DNA of 64,000 bases, from NCBI RefSeq assembly GCF_014649695.1, contig NZ_BMTN01000007.1, positions 186,001-250,000 on the forward strand. Reading direction: 5' to 3'. Shown piece after piece: positions 24,800 through 34,605 of this stretch; position 1 is the first letter of the stretch; each line of letters opens with the position of its first letter. The DNA is from Streptomyces kurssanovii (GTDB taxonomy: Bacteria; Actinomycetota; Actinomycetes; Streptomycetales; Streptomycetaceae). The notes beneath the pieces were generated by a model. The model worked only from the letters and a program-made list of their open reading frames with translations, made no database searches and had not been told where the DNA came from. A program made the position numbers and the translations under genes.

Positions 24800-26811
24800 C
24801 GTGCCGTCCCTTCGGTCCCCGCGATCGCGTCCGCGTCCGTCCGGCCCTGCGGCGTCTTCGGGCGGTCCCGGTCACCGGCCACCGGTCCGGACGTGCCGGT
24901 CCCGGACCGGCCTGCCATGTCGGCCGGGCCGTCTGCCCTTTCCACGCCGGTCCCGGACCCGCCTGCCATGTCGGCCGGGCCGTCGGGCCCCTCCGCGCCG
25001 GACATCAGCCATGCGTACTCGGCGTTCGTGCGCAGCAGTTCGTGATGCGTGCCGACCGCGGTGATACGGCCGCCCGACAGCAGCGCGACCCGGTCGGCGA
25101 GCATCACCGTCGACGGCCGGTGCGCCACCACCAGCGCGGTGGTGTCCTCCAGGACCCGGCGCAGCGCCGCCTCCACCAGGGCCTCCGTGTGCACGTCGAG
25201 CGCCGAGAGGGGGTCGTCGAGGACCAGGAAGCGCGGCCCGCCGACGACGGCGCGCGCCAGCGCGAGACGTTGGCGCTGACCGCCCGACAGACTGAGGCCC
25301 TGCTCACCGACCTGGGTGGCGGCGCCGTGCGGAAGCGCGTCGACGAAGCCGGCCTGCGCGATGTCCAGCGAGCGCCGCAGTGCCGCGTCGCCGGTGCCCT
25401 GAGCGCCCATCAGGACGTTCTCCGCGACACTCGCCGAGAACAGCGTCGGCTCCTCGAACGCCACCGACACCAGCTCGCGCAGCCGTTCACGCGGCATGGT
25501 GGTGATGTCCTGCCCGTCGAGGGTGATCCGCCCGGACGTCGGCTCGTACAGCCGTGGCACCAGCGCCGTGAGGGTGGTCTTGCCGCTGCCCGTGCCGCCG
25601 ACCAGGGCCATGGTCTCGCCGGGCCGCACGTGGAGGTCGATCCGGGCGAGGACCGGTGCGCTGCCGTCGGGCGCGTCCGGGTAACGGAACCCGACGCCCT
25701 CGAAACGCAGTCCACCGGTCTCCGCCGGAACGCCGGCGCCCGCGGCGCCGCCCGTCGCGCGCCCCTCCTCCGTACGGGTCGCGGTCTCCCGCACGTCGTG
25801 CGTCTCGCGCTCCTCCGCGGCGTCCAGCACCTCGAAGTAGCGGTCGGCCGCGGTGGCCGCCTCCTGGCTCATGGCCAGCAGGAATCCGATCGAGTCCACC
25901 GGCCAGCGCAGCGCCAGGGCCGTCGACAGGAAGGCGACCAGCGTGCCCGCCGACAGCGTGCCGTCCGCGACCTGGATCGTGCCGAGCACGAGCGCCGCGC
26001 CGATGGCCAGTTCGGGAATGATCGTGATCAGCGCCCAGACGCTGCCCAGCAGGCGCGCCTTGCCCAGCTCGGTGCCGCGCAGCCGTTCCGAGAGCCCACG
26101 GAACGCCTCCGCCTGGCTGCGGTGCCGCCCGAAGCCCTTGATGACGCGGATGCCGAGGACGCTCTCCTCGACGACCGTCGTCAGGTTGCCCACCTGGTCC
26201 TGCGCCTTCCGCGCGACCAGTGAGTAGCGCGCCTCGAAGAGCGAACAGACGACCACCAGCGGCAGTACGGGAACGAGGAGGACGAGCCCCAGCGTCCACT
26301 CCTGCCCCAGCAGGATCACGAAACCGACGAGGATCGTGGTGGCGTTGACGAGCAGGAAGGTCAGTGGGAACGCCAGGAACATCCGGAGCAGCATCAGGTC
26401 CGTGGTGCCGCGCGAGAGCAACTGACCGGAGGCCCAGCGGTCGTGGAAGGCCACCGGGAGCCGTTGCAGATGGCGGAAGAGGTCCGCCCGCATGGCCGCC
26501 TCCACGCCCGCGAGCGGCCGCGCCACCAGCCATCGCCGGAAGCCGAACAGCACGGCCTCCGCGACTCCCAGCAACAGCAGGACCAGGGCCCCGAACCAGA
26601 CCCCGCCCGGATCACCGGCCGCGACCGGCCCGTCGACGATCCACTTCAGCACCAGCGGGATGACCAGGCTGAGGCAGGAGGCCACTATGGCGACGAGAGC
26701 CGCGCTGAACAGGCGTGCGCGGACCGGGCGCACATAGGGCCACAGCCGCACGAGCGAACGCACGGCGGAGCGGTCCGTGGTGTCGGAGGCATCCGAATGT
26801 GTAGTGGGCAT
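24796..26811 (-). CDS. ABC exporter half-transporter (membrane + ATPase), degenerate site subunit
   Basis: A 671-residue partner of the downstream exporter. Membrane domain about residues 20-310, ATPase domain about 370-600. Walker A is VGGTGSGKTTLTALV, signature LSGGQRQRLALARA, but Walker B reads LVLDDPLSALD: aspartate replaces the catalytic glutamate, the usual sign of the degenerate site in heterodimeric exporters. The C-terminal tail contains a 17-residue tandem repeat (DGPADMAGGSGTG / DGPADMAGRSGTG), mirrored in DNA as a 51-bp period near 24911-24984. First gene of the two-gene operon; ATG at 26811. Confidence 0.92.
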   Translation of the reverse strand: MPTTHSDASDTTDRSAVRSLVRLWPYVRPVRARLFSAALVAIVASCLSLVIPLVLKWIVDGPVAAGDPGGVWFGALVLLLLGVAEAVLFGFRRWLVARPLAGVEAAMRADLFRHLQRLPVAFHDRWASGQLLSRGTTDLMLLRMFLAFPLTFLLVNATTILVGFVILLGQEWTLGLVLLVPVLPLVVVCSLFEARYSLVARKAQDQVGNLTTVVEESVLGIRVIKGFGRHRSQAEAFRGLSERLRGTELGKARLLGSVWALITIIPELAIGAALVLGTIQVADGTLSAGTLVAFLSTALALRWPVDSIGFLLAMSQEAATAADRYFEVLDAAEERETHDVRETATRTEEGRATGGAAGAGVPAETGGLRFEGVGFRYPDAPDGSAPVLARIDLHVRPGETMALVGGTGSGKTTLTALVPRLYEPTSGRITLDGQDITTMPRERLRELVSVAFEEPTLFSASVAENVLMGAQGTGDAALRRSLDIAQAGFVDALPHGAATQVGEQGLSLSGGQRQRLALARAVVGGPRFLVLDDPLSALDVHTEALVEAALRRVLEDTTALVVAHRPSTVMLADRVALLSGGRITAVGTHHELLRTNAEYAWLMSGAEGPDGPADMAGGSGTGVERADGPADMAGRSGTGTSGPVAGDRDRPKTPQGRTDADAIAGTEGTAR
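24911..24984. repeat. 51-bp-period tandem duplication in the exporter gene tail
   Basis: CCTGCCATGTCGGCCGGGCC followed by GTC occurs at 24911-24933 and again at 24962-24984, exactly 51 bp (17 codons) apart. It encodes the DGPADMAG repeats at the C-terminus of the first exporter subunit. Confidence 0.85.
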
Positions 26812-26992
26812 CAGGTGCGAGCCTACGGTTGACCACTGACACCGCTCATGTGGTTTTCCGCCGGGCGGGGCACCTCCGGTCAGGTGACCGCGGACCCGCC
26901 GGGCCGGAGTCGTACGCCCGTATCAACCGATCGGCCGATGGCGGCTCGAGCGTGATGGGCGATGTGCCGGCCACCGGCGGCACGGGAGTGTC

Positions 26993-27901
26993 GTGCCCAT
27001 GGAAATCGTCCAAGTCAACGGCCTGCGCAAGGCCTACCGTGGCCGGCCCGTCGTCGACGGGGTGAGCTTCGGCGTCGAGGAGGGCGAGATCTTCGGGATC
27101 CTCGGCCCGAACGGCGCCGGGAAGACCACCACCGTCGAATGTGTGGAAGGCCTCAGGACCGCCGACTCGGGCACGGTCAGGGTCGCCGGCCTCGACCCCG
27201 TGGCCGACCACGAGAAGGTCACCCGGCTGCTCGGCGCGCAGCTCCAGGAGAGCGAGCTCCAGCCCAAGCTCACGGTGCGCGAGGCACTGGAGCTGTACTC
27301 GTCCTTCTACGAGCGGCCGGCCGACTGGCGGCCGCTCGCCGAGCGGCTCGGCCTGGTGCCCAAGCTCGGCGACCGGTTCGCGAAGCTCTCCGGCGGCCAG
27401 AAGCAGCGACTGTTCATCGCGCTGGCGCTGATCGGCAACCCACGGGTCGTCGTCCTCGACGAGCTGACCGCCGGACTCGACCCGCGTGCCCGCCGGGACA
27501 CCTGGCAACTGATCGAGGAGGTGAGGGACTCCGGCGTCACCGTCCTGCTGGTCACCCACTTCATGGAGGAGGCGCAGCGCCTCTGCGACCGGATCGCGGT
27601 CATCGACAAGGGCAGGGTCGCCGCGCTCGACACCCCCGCCGGGCTGATCGGCCGGTCCGCCGCGTCGACCGTCATCTCCTTCACCCCCTCCGGCCCGCTC
27701 GACGAGCGGGAACTGGCCGCGCTTCCGCAGGCCGCCTCCGTCGCCACCACCGACGGCCGGATCGTCGTCCACGGCACCGACGAGACCGTCACCGCCGCGA
27801 TCTCCCTGCTGGCCAGGCTCGGCATCACCGCCCGTCAGCTCCGTGTCTTTGAGACCTCTCTGGACGACGCGTTCCTCGACCTCACGGAGGAAAGGCTCTG
27901 A
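26993..27901 (+). CDS. ABC transporter ATP-binding protein (DrrA-like)
   Basis: A 302-residue single-domain ATPase. Walker A ILGPNGAGKTTTVECVEGL, Q-loop AQLQESELQPKLTVREAL, signature KLSGGQKQRLFIALAL, Walker B VVVLDELTAGLDPRARR and switch histidine in VTHFMEEAQRL are all intact. A roughly 80-residue C-terminal region is typical of drug-resistance ABC-2 ATPases. The GTG at 26993 or the ATG two codons later can start it; GGGAG lies upstream. It overlaps the permease gene by one base (TGATG). With the permease it forms an ABC-2 exporter, followed directly by a two-component system. Confidence 0.93.
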   Translation: MPMEIVQVNGLRKAYRGRPVVDGVSFGVEEGEIFGILGPNGAGKTTTVECVEGLRTADSGTVRVAGLDPVADHEKVTRLLGAQLQESELQPKLTVREALELYSSFYERPADWRPLAERLGLVPKLGDRFAKLSGGQKQRLFIALALIGNPRVVVLDELTAGLDPRARRDTWQLIEEVRDSGVTVLLVTHFMEEAQRLCDRIAVIDKGRVAALDTPAGLIGRSAASTVISFTPSGPLDERELAALPQAASVATTDGRIVVHGTDETVTAAISLLARLGITARQLRVFETSLDDAFLDLTEERL

Positions 27902-28695
27902 TGACCACCGCCGCTCCCGTCCCCGTCCCCGGCACGGCCCCGGCGCCCGCACGCGTCCCGGCGTGGGCCGCCGTGCTGCGGACCGAGGCCCGCCTGTTCT
28001 CCCGGGAACCCGGATCGCTGTTCTGGATCCTTCTCTTCCCGACCCTGCTCATGACGATCCTCGGCCTGATCCCTTCCTTCCGGGAGGCGTCCGACGACAT
28101 CGGCGGCCGCCGCGTCATCGACCTGTACGTCCCGGTCGCCGTACTGCTCGCCGTGATCATGGCCGGGCTGCAGGCGATGCCGCCCGTCCTCGCCGGCTAC
28201 CGCGAACGCGGCATCCTGCGCCGGATGTCGACCACCCCGGTCCGGCCCTCCGTGCTGCTGTCCGCCCAGCTCGCCCTGCACGGCGTGGCGGCGCTCGCGT
28301 CCGCCGTACTGGCGCTGGCCGTCGGACGCGTCGCCTTCGGCGTCGCCCTGCCGGGGCAGCCCGCCGGCTACGTGCTGGCCATGGTGCTGACGACCGCGAG
28401 CGCACTGGCGCTGGGCGCGACGGTCTGTGCCGTCTCCCGCAACCAGAAGGTCGCCACCGCCGTCGGATCGGTGATCTTCTTCCCGTCGATGTTCACCTCG
28501 GGCGTGTGGCTGCCCGTCCAGACCATGCCCGGCACACTCCAGCGCATCGTGGAGTTCACACCGCTGAGCGCGGCGTCACAGGCTCTGGACCGGGCGGCGG
28601 CGGGCAGTTGGCCCGCATGGACGGACCTCGGCGTCACGGGGCTGTGGGCGGTGCTGCTCACCGCCGCGGCCGTCCGCTGGTTCCGCTGGGAGTGA
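27901..28695 (+). CDS. ABC-2 type transporter permease
   Basis: A 264-residue membrane protein with about six helices: SLFWILLFPTLLMTILGLI, DLYVPVAVLLAVIMAGLQAM, LALHGVAALASAVLALAVG, YVLAMVLTTASALALGATV and SVIFFPSMFTSGVWLPVQTM are visible. The last of these matches the conserved ABC-2 permease segment. Translation is coupled to the ATPase by the TGATG overlap. Partner of the upstream ATPase in drug- or peptide-type efflux; the cargo is unknown. Confidence 0.9.
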   Translation: MTTAAPVPVPGTAPAPARVPAWAAVLRTEARLFSREPGSLFWILLFPTLLMTILGLIPSFREASDDIGGRRVIDLYVPVAVLLAVIMAGLQAMPPVLAGYRERGILRRMSTTPVRPSVLLSAQLALHGVAALASAVLALAVGRVAFGVALPGQPAGYVLAMVLTTASALALGATVCAVSRNQKVATAVGSVIFFPSMFTSGVWLPVQTMPGTLQRIVEFTPLSAASQALDRAAAGSWPAWTDLGVTGLWAVLLTAAAVRWFRWE

Positions 28696-28727
28696 TCACC
28701 GTGGCCGTGGTGGGGGACACTTGGCGC

Positions 28728-30002
28728 ATGAGGCTGTCCGACGCGGTGCAGAGGCCGGGAACGGCCGTACCGATCGAGGAGCGCTGGGCGCAGTTCTACC
28801 GCTACGGCCCCTATGCCCTCCTGGGACTCGCGACCGTGATCGCCGGCGCCGTCGCCGGCCACTTCATGGACCGCACGGAGATGCTCGCCGCCGGTGTACT
28901 GGCCCTCGCCGCTCTCGCGCTCCAGGTGTGGTGGGGCGTGCGCCCGCACGACCAGGAGCAGCACGCCCGGGCCGGGCAGATCTACTACGCCCTGCGGACC
29001 GTCCTCGCGTTCGCCCTCACCTGGCTGAATCCGCTCTTCGCCGTCTACGCCGTCCTCGGTTACTTCGACGCCGGCCATCTGCTGCCCGGCCGCAGGGCGT
29101 ACGCAGGACTGCTGGCCACCGCCGTGACCATGGCCGGCTCCCAGGCCGGCGGCCTGCCGCCCGCCTCCGGGCTCCAGTGGGTCCTCTTCGGCGGTCTGTA
29201 CGTCCTCAACGCCTCCCTGTGCCTGATCTTCGCCCGCTTCGGCGTCCACGAGGCAGAGCGGGCCAAGGAACGCCTGGCCACCATCCAGGCGCTGGAGCTC
29301 GCCAACGCCCGTTTGGAGCAGGCACTCGAGGAGAACGCGGGCCTGCACGCCCAACTCCTCGTGCAGGCCCGCGAAGCGGGCATCGCGGACGAACGCGGCC
29401 GGCTCGCCGCCGAGATCCACGACACGATCGCGCAGGGCCTGGCCGGCATCATCACCCAGCTCCAGGTCGTCACGTCCGCCGACGACCCGGAGGTCGCCGG
29501 CGAACATCTGAGCCGGGCCTACGCCCTGGCCCGCCACAGCCTCGGTGAGGCCCGCCGCTCCGTGCAGAACCTCGGTCCGGCGGCCCTCGAGCACGCCACC
29601 CTTCCCGAGGCCCTGGAGAAGACGGTCGCCGACTGGTCCCGGCGCACGGGCGTGCAGGCCCGCTTCACCGTCACCGGCACCGAGGAGCACCTGCACGACG
29701 AGGTCGCCGCCACCCTGCTGCGGATCGCGGAGGAGGCCCTCGCCAACACCGCCCGGCACGCGGACGCCGCACGGGCCGGTGTCACCCTGTCCTACATGGG
29801 CGACGAGGTCACTCTCGACGTCCGCGACGACGGCCGGGGCTTCGACCCCCTCGCCGTCGCGCCGCGTTCCGGCTCCGGCGGCTTCGGACTGGACGGCATG
29901 CGGGCGCGCGCCGAGCGGATCGCGGGCACCGTGGCCCTCGAATCGGAGCCGGGCCAGGGCACGGCGGTGTCCGCTCGCGTACCGTTGGTGCGCCATGGCT
30001 GA
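28728..30002 (+). CDS. Sensor histidine kinase (NarL/DesK-type, HisKA_3)
   Basis: A 424-residue membrane kinase. Four or more helices lie in residues about 20-165, then a coiled-coil stretch (ERLATIQALELANARLEQAL). The phosphoacceptor is in RLAAEIHDTIAQGLAGI (His near 231), and the HATPase domain has NTARHADAA, VRDDGRGFDPL and GGFGLDGMRARAERIAG. The start is uncertain: ATG at 28728 has GGGGGA at 10 nt, while an in-frame GTG at 28692 overlaps the permease stop codon as GTGA and would add 12 residues. It pairs with the response regulator, overlapping it by 8 bp, and probably senses conditions requiring the adjacent exporter. Confidence 0.92.
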   Translation: MRLSDAVQRPGTAVPIEERWAQFYRYGPYALLGLATVIAGAVAGHFMDRTEMLAAGVLALAALALQVWWGVRPHDQEQHARAGQIYYALRTVLAFALTWLNPLFAVYAVLGYFDAGHLLPGRRAYAGLLATAVTMAGSQAGGLPPASGLQWVLFGGLYVLNASLCLIFARFGVHEAERAKERLATIQALELANARLEQALEENAGLHAQLLVQAREAGIADERGRLAAEIHDTIAQGLAGIITQLQVVTSADDPEVAGEHLSRAYALARHSLGEARRSVQNLGPAALEHATLPEALEKTVADWSRRTGVQARFTVTGTEEHLHDEVAATLLRIAEEALANTARHADAARAGVTLSYMGDEVTLDVRDDGRGFDPLAVAPRSGSGGFGLDGMRARAERIAGTVALESEPGQGTAVSARVPLVRHG

Positions 30003-30651
30003 ACACCCTGTCAACGAGCGCACCGTCACGCTGATCGTCGTCGACGACCATCCCGTCGTACGGGACGGCCTGCGCGGCATGTTCGAGGCCGGGGCCGGCT
30101 TCCAGGTCCTCGGCGAGGCGGCGGACGGCCCCGCGGGCGTCGAACTCGCCACCCGTCTCGACCCCGACGTGGTCCTGATGGATCTGCGCATGCCCGGCGG
30201 CGGGGGAGTGGCGGCCATCGCCGAACTGGCCCGCCGGGGCGTCCGGTCGAGGGTCCTCGTCCTCACCACGTACGACACGGACTCCGACACCCTGCCCGCC
30301 ATCGAGGCGGGCGCGACCGGCTACCTCCTCAAGGACGCGCCCCGCGAGGAGCTGTTCACGGCGGTACGGGCCGCCGCCGAGGGGCGTACGGTCCTCTCGC
30401 CCGCGGTCGCCTCACGCCTCGTCTCGCACGTCCGCACCCCGGCGGCCCCCGGCAACGAAGGTCTGTCGGCGCGCGAGCGGGAGGTGCTGGAGCTCGTCGC
30501 CAAGGGAACCTCCAACCGCGCGATCGCCCGCGAACTCTTCATCAGCGAGGCCACGGTGAAGACCCACCTCACCCATATCTTCGGCAAGCTCGGCGCCAAG
30601 GACCGGGCCGCGGCGGTGGCTTTGGCGTACGACCGCGGCATCCTCGGCTGA
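29995..30651 (+). CDS. Response regulator, NarL/LuxR family
   Basis: A 218-residue regulator. The receiver domain has the acidic pair VVDDHP, phosphoacceptor Asp63 in VVLMDLRMP, and the conserved Lys in LLKDAPRE. The C-terminal LuxR-type HTH spans about residues 150-210 (LSAREREVLELVAKGTSNRA, then ISEATVKTHLTHIFGKLG). The ATG at 29995 lies 8 bp inside the kinase gene. It probably controls the upstream ABC-2 exporter genes in the same cluster. Confidence 0.94.
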   Translation: MAEHPVNERTVTLIVVDDHPVVRDGLRGMFEAGAGFQVLGEAADGPAGVELATRLDPDVVLMDLRMPGGGGVAAIAELARRGVRSRVLVLTTYDTDSDTLPAIEAGATGYLLKDAPREELFTAVRAAAEGRTVLSPAVASRLVSHVRTPAAPGNEGLSAREREVLELVAKGTSNRAIARELFISEATVKTHLTHIFGKLGAKDRAAAVALAYDRGILG

Positions 30652-30654
30652 ACC

Positions 30655-30678
30655 GCCGGGCCGCGCCACCGGCCCGGC
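30655..30678. terminator. Bidirectional hairpin between the response regulator and glgX
   Basis: GCCGGGCC at 30655-30662 pairs with GGCCCGGC at 30671-30678, within the 33 bp separating two convergent genes. Confidence 0.65.
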
Positions 30679-30684
30679 GCAGTG

Positions 30685-32991
30685 TCAGGTCCGCACCCTC
30701 AGCAGCAGCACCGACCTCCCCGGCACCCGCACCACGCAACCGCCCTCGTGCACGGTGCCCGGGGCCGTGTTCTGGTCCTCCAGCGAGGTGTCCACGACCA
30801 GTTCGTACGCCGCCGCCCACGGCGGCCCGGGCAGCCGGAAGTCCACCGGCTCCGCCGCCGCGTGCAGCACCGTCAGGAAGCTGTCGTCCGTCACCTGGCA
30901 GCCCCGCGCGTCACGGCCGGGGATGTCCCGGCCGGAGAGGTAGAGGGCGAGTGTGGCGGACGGCGCGTACCAGTCCTCCTCGGCCATCTCGGTGCCGTGC
31001 GGCGTGAACCAGGCAAGGTCCCGCAGGCCGTCTGCGGCCTGCGGCCGGCCGGAGAAGAAGGCGCGTCTGCGCAGCACCGGATGGCTGTGCCGCAGCGCCA
31101 GCAGCCGCCGGGTGAGCTGCAGCAGACCGGCGGGCCCGGGCTGCTCGAGCAGCGACCAGTCCACCCAACTGACCTCGTTGTCCTGGCAGTAGGCGTTGTT
31201 GCTGCCGCCCTGGGTGCGGGCCATCTCGTCGCCGGCGACCAGCATGGGCACGCCCGTCGACACCAGCAGGGTGGTCAGCAGGTTGCGCAGCTGCCGGCGG
31301 CGCAGGGCCAGCACGGCCGGATCGTCGGTCTCGCCCTCGGCGCCGCAGTTCCAGGAGCGGTTGTCGTCGGTACCGTCCCGGTTGCCCTCGCCGTTGGCCT
31401 CGTTGTGCTTGCGTTCGTAGCTGACCAGGTCGCGCAGGGTGAAACCGTCGTGGGCGGTGATGAAGTTGATGGACGCGTACGGCCGCCGGCCGCCCCAGGC
31501 GTACAGATCGCTGGAGCCGGACAGCCGGTAGCCGAGATCACGCACGTCGTGCAGCGCACCGCGCCAGAAGTCGCGCACGGAGTCCCGGTAGCGGTCGTTC
31601 CACTCCGTCCACAGCGGCGGGAACGCCCCCACCTGGTAGCCGCCGTTGCCCACGTCCCACGGCTCGGCGATGAGCTTCACCCGGCGCAGCACCGGGTCCT
31701 GCGCGATGACGGCGAGAAACGGGGACAGCATGTCGACGTCGTGCATCGAGCGGGCCAGCGCCGCCGCCAGGTCGAAGCGGAAGCCGTCGACGCCCATCTC
31801 GGTCACCCAGTAGCGCAGCGAATCGGTGATCAGCCGCAGCACATGGGGCTGCACCACATGCAGGGTGTTGCCGCACCCCGTGTAGTCCGCGTATCTGCGG
31901 GCGTCCGCCTGGAGACGGTAGTAGCCGCGGTTGTCGATTCCGCGCAGGGACAGCATCGGCCCCAGCTCGCCGGCCTCCGCCGTGTGGTTGTAGACCACGT
32001 CGAGGATGACCTCGATCCCCGCGGCGTGCAGCGCGCGCACCATCCGCTTGAACTCGCCGACCTGCTGACCGACGGTGCCGGTGGCCGCGTAGGCCGCGTG
32101 CGGGGCGAAGTACCCGATCGAGTTGTAGCCCCAGTAATTGCGCAGTCCGCGGCGCAGCAGATGGTCCTCGTGTGCGAACTGGTGCACCGGCAGCAGTTCC
32201 ACCGCCGTCACACCGAGCCGCACCAGATGCTCGATCGCCGCCGGGTGGGCGAGCCCCGCGTACGTGCCCCGCAGTTCCTCCGGGATCCCCGGGTGCAGCC
32301 GGGTGAATCCGCGGACGTGCAGTTCGTAGATGACCGAGTCGGCCCAGGGCGTCTTGGGCCTGCGGTCGTCCATCCACTCGTCGCCGCCGGCGTCGTCGTG
32401 GACGACCACGCCCTTGGGGACGAACGGGGCCGAGTCCCGGTCGTCGCGGACGGTGTCCGCGACATGCTGCTCCGGCCAGTCGCGCACATGCCCGTAGACC
32501 TCCGGGGGCAGGGCGCCGTAGTCGTTGCCCGCGCCCGCGTCGACGGCCCTCGCGTACGGGTCGAGCAGCAGCTTCGCGGGATTCCACCGGGCTCCCGTCC
32601 AGGGGTCCCAGCGGCCGTGCACGCGGTATCCGTACCGGGTGCCGGGCCCCACGCCGGGCACGAAACCGTGCCAGATCTCATGGGTCAGTTCGGTGAGCGG
32701 CAGCCGGGTCTCCGCACCCCGCTCGTCGAAGAGGCAGAGCTCCACACCCTCCGCCCCGCCCGCCCACAGCGCGAAGTTGGTCCCCGCCACCCCGTCCGGC
32801 CCCACCCGGAAACGCGCGCCCAGAGGGGTCGGCGCCCCCGGCCACACGGGTGGTCTGCGGGAGCCCGCCTCCGTCTCACGGGCATCCGTCCTCGAACGGC
32901 GTGCGGCCGGCCCGGCCACCGCCGAACGGGTGCCGGGCGGTTCGCCCGGCACCTTCTCCCGCACCGTCTCCTGCTCGGCTGCGCTCGACAC
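30685..32991 (-). CDS. glgX: Glycogen debranching enzyme GlgX (isoamylase type, GH13)
   Basis: A 768-residue alpha-1,6-glucosidase that removes limit-dextrin branches during glycogen breakdown. An N-terminal CBM48-like domain ([20 protein letters not shown]) precedes the GH13 barrel with [13 protein letters not shown], nucleophile region [13 protein letters not shown], acid/base region [20 protein letters not shown] and [18 protein letters not shown]. The start is the GTG at 32991: GGGAGG is 7 nt upstream, whereas 40 more in-frame codons upstream are Arg/Ala-rich and lack such a site. It is a single minus-strand gene, convergent with the response regulator. Confidence 0.95.
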   Translation of the reverse strand: MSSAAEQETVREKVPGEPPGTRSAVAGPAARRSRTDARETEAGSRRPPVWPGAPTPLGARFRVGPDGVAGTNFALWAGGAEGVELCLFDERGAETRLPLTELTHEIWHGFVPGVGPGTRYGYRVHGRWDPWTGARWNPAKLLLDPYARAVDAGAGNDYGALPPEVYGHVRDWPEQHVADTVRDDRDSAPFVPKGVVVHDDAGGDEWMDDRRPKTPWADSVIYELHVRGFTRLHPGIPEELRGTYAGLAHPAAIEHLVRLGVTAVELLPVHQFAHEDHLLRRGLRNYWGYNSIGYFAPHAAYAATGTVGQQVGEFKRMVRALHAAGIEVILDVVYNHTAEAGELGPMLSLRGIDNRGYYRLQADARRYADYTGCGNTLHVVQPHVLRLITDSLRYWVTEMGVDGFRFDLAAALARSMHDVDMLSPFLAVIAQDPVLRRVKLIAEPWDVGNGGYQVGAFPPLWTEWNDRYRDSVRDFWRGALHDVRDLGYRLSGSSDLYAWGGRRPYASINFITAHDGFTLRDLVSYERKHNEANGEGNRDGTDDNRSWNCGAEGETDDPAVLALRRRQLRNLLTTLLVSTGVPMLVAGDEMARTQGGSNNAYCQDNEVSWVDWSLLEQPGPAGLLQLTRRLLALRHSHPVLRRRAFFSGRPQAADGLRDLAWFTPHGTEMAEEDWYAPSATLALYLSGRDIPGRDARGCQVTDDSFLTVLHAAAEPVDFRLPGPPWAAAYELVVDTSLEDQNTAPGTVHEGGCVVRVPGRSVLLLRVRT

Positions 32992-33189
32992 CTGCCGGCC
33001 TCCCGCGGCTCGTCGGGCCCCCGCTCGAGGTGCTCCCGGGCGGCAGGTCCCGCAAGGAGCACTGCCCGCGGCGTCCCGGCCGCGGCACCCCACGCGTGGT
33101 CCTGTCACCATTTCTGCCCGCGCCGCCCCCGTCCCAACATCGCCCGCCGTTCACGTTGCCCCCGCCGGGTGGTCGTCGTTGACCGGTAC

Positions 33190-34416
33190 GTGAGACATGT
33201 ACTGAAGCGGGCAGGGCACAGGGCCGCGGTCGCCCTGGCAGGGGCAGGACTCATCGCGGGCCTCGTCGGCTGCTCCGGCGGGATGCCGGGCATCGGCGAC
33301 AAACCGCGGGGGAGCAAGGACACCATCCGGGTGACTCCCGAGGACGGCGCGAAAGAGGTGCGTCCCCACGACACCGTGGAGGTGCGGGTGCCCAGCGGGC
33401 GGCTGGAGCGGGTCGAGGTCACCCGGATCGAGGACGCCACGAGGACCGTGGTCAGGGGGCGCATCTCCGGCGACGGGCTGCGCTGGGCGCCCGAGAAGGG
33501 CACCAGGCTGAAGCCCGCCGCCAAGTACAGCGTGGACGTGGTGGCGCTGGACGGCCACGGCCGGCGCTCCGCCCGCCACACGACGTTCACGACCCAGGTC
33601 CCGGACAGCCGGTTCATCGGCTACTTCAAACCGGAGAATCGTTCGACCGTGGGCACCGGGATGATCGTGTCCTTCGCCTTCAACCGGAAGATCGAGAACC
33701 AGGCCGCCGTGGAGCGCGCGATCCGGGTGAGCTCGCAGCCGCCGGTGGAGGTCGTCGGCCACTGGTTCGGCAAGGAGCGGCTCGACTTCCGGCCCCGCAC
33801 GTACTGGAGTCCGGGCACCGAGGTCACCGTCGACATGCGGCTGCGGGACGTCGAGGCGGCGTCCGGCGTGTACGGCATCCAGAACAGGACCGTCTCCTTC
33901 ACGATCGGCCGGTCCCAGGTGTCCCTGGTCGACGCGGCGGCGCACACCATGAAGGTGGTGCGTGAGGGAGAGGTCCTTGCGACCGTTCCGATCACGGCCG
34001 GCGCGCCCAAGTCCACGACGTACAACGGCAAGATGGTGGTCACCGAGATGTACGACGTCACCCGGATGAACGGCGCGACCGTCGGCTTCACGAACAAGGA
34101 CGGCAAGAGCGAGTACGACATCAAGGACGTGCCGCACGCCATCCGGCTGACCACCTCCGGAACCTTCCTCCACGGCAACTACTGGACTCCCGCCGACGTC
34201 TTCGGCTCGGACAACGTCTCGCACGGCTGCGTGGGACTCAGGGACGACAAGGGCGGCAGCGGCGATTCCCCGGCGGGCTGGTTCTTCGACCGGACCCTGA
34301 TCGGGGACGTGGTGGAGGTCGTGGGGTCCAAGGACAGGACGGTCGCACCGGACAACGGCCTCGGCGGCTGGAACCTCGACTGGCAGCGCTGGAAGGCGGG
34401 TTCGGCGCTGCGCTGA
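33190..34416 (+). CDS. L,D-transpeptidase lipoprotein (YkuD domain, Ig-like domains)
   Basis: A 408-residue lipoprotein: GHRAAVALAGAGLIAGLVGC gives a lipobox ending LVGC. Two bacterial Ig-like domains (about residues 50-130 and 135-240, including FGKERLDFRPRTYW) precede the YkuD catalytic domain, whose HGNYW and SHGCVGLRD motifs carry the histidine and nucleophile Cys (about residue 345). It would form 3-3 cross-links or attach proteins to peptidoglycan. The GTG at 33190 fits the signal peptide, but its ribosome-binding site is weak. A close paralogue follows 190 bp downstream. Confidence 0.92.
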   Translation: MRHVLKRAGHRAAVALAGAGLIAGLVGCSGGMPGIGDKPRGSKDTIRVTPEDGAKEVRPHDTVEVRVPSGRLERVEVTRIEDATRTVVRGRISGDGLRWAPEKGTRLKPAAKYSVDVVALDGHGRRSARHTTFTTQVPDSRFIGYFKPENRSTVGTGMIVSFAFNRKIENQAAVERAIRVSSQPPVEVVGHWFGKERLDFRPRTYWSPGTEVTVDMRLRDVEAASGVYGIQNRTVSFTIGRSQVSLVDAAAHTMKVVREGEVLATVPITAGAPKSTTYNGKMVVTEMYDVTRMNGATVGFTNKDGKSEYDIKDVPHAIRLTTSGTFLHGNYWTPADVFGSDNVSHGCVGLRDDKGGSGDSPAGWFFDRTLIGDVVEVVGSKDRTVAPDNGLGGWNLDWQRWKAGSALR

Positions 34417-34605
34417 CCGGGCGGAACCCTCTCGCCCGCCCGTAGGCCGCCCCACCACGGTCCGATGGACGACTTGGGACCGAACGGTGACATTCGGGGG
34501 CACATTTGACGACCTGCGGTGTGATTATCTGTCGCCGTGCGTGCGTGAGGCGCGCGGGGGCGGGGGCCGTGGCGGTGCCAGGCCGTGCGAGGGGAGTACA
34601 CGACT

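Noticed and set aside
28368-30302. 644-codon minus-strand frame opposite the histidine kinase
   Set aside because: Antisense shadow of ABC permease and kinase genes.
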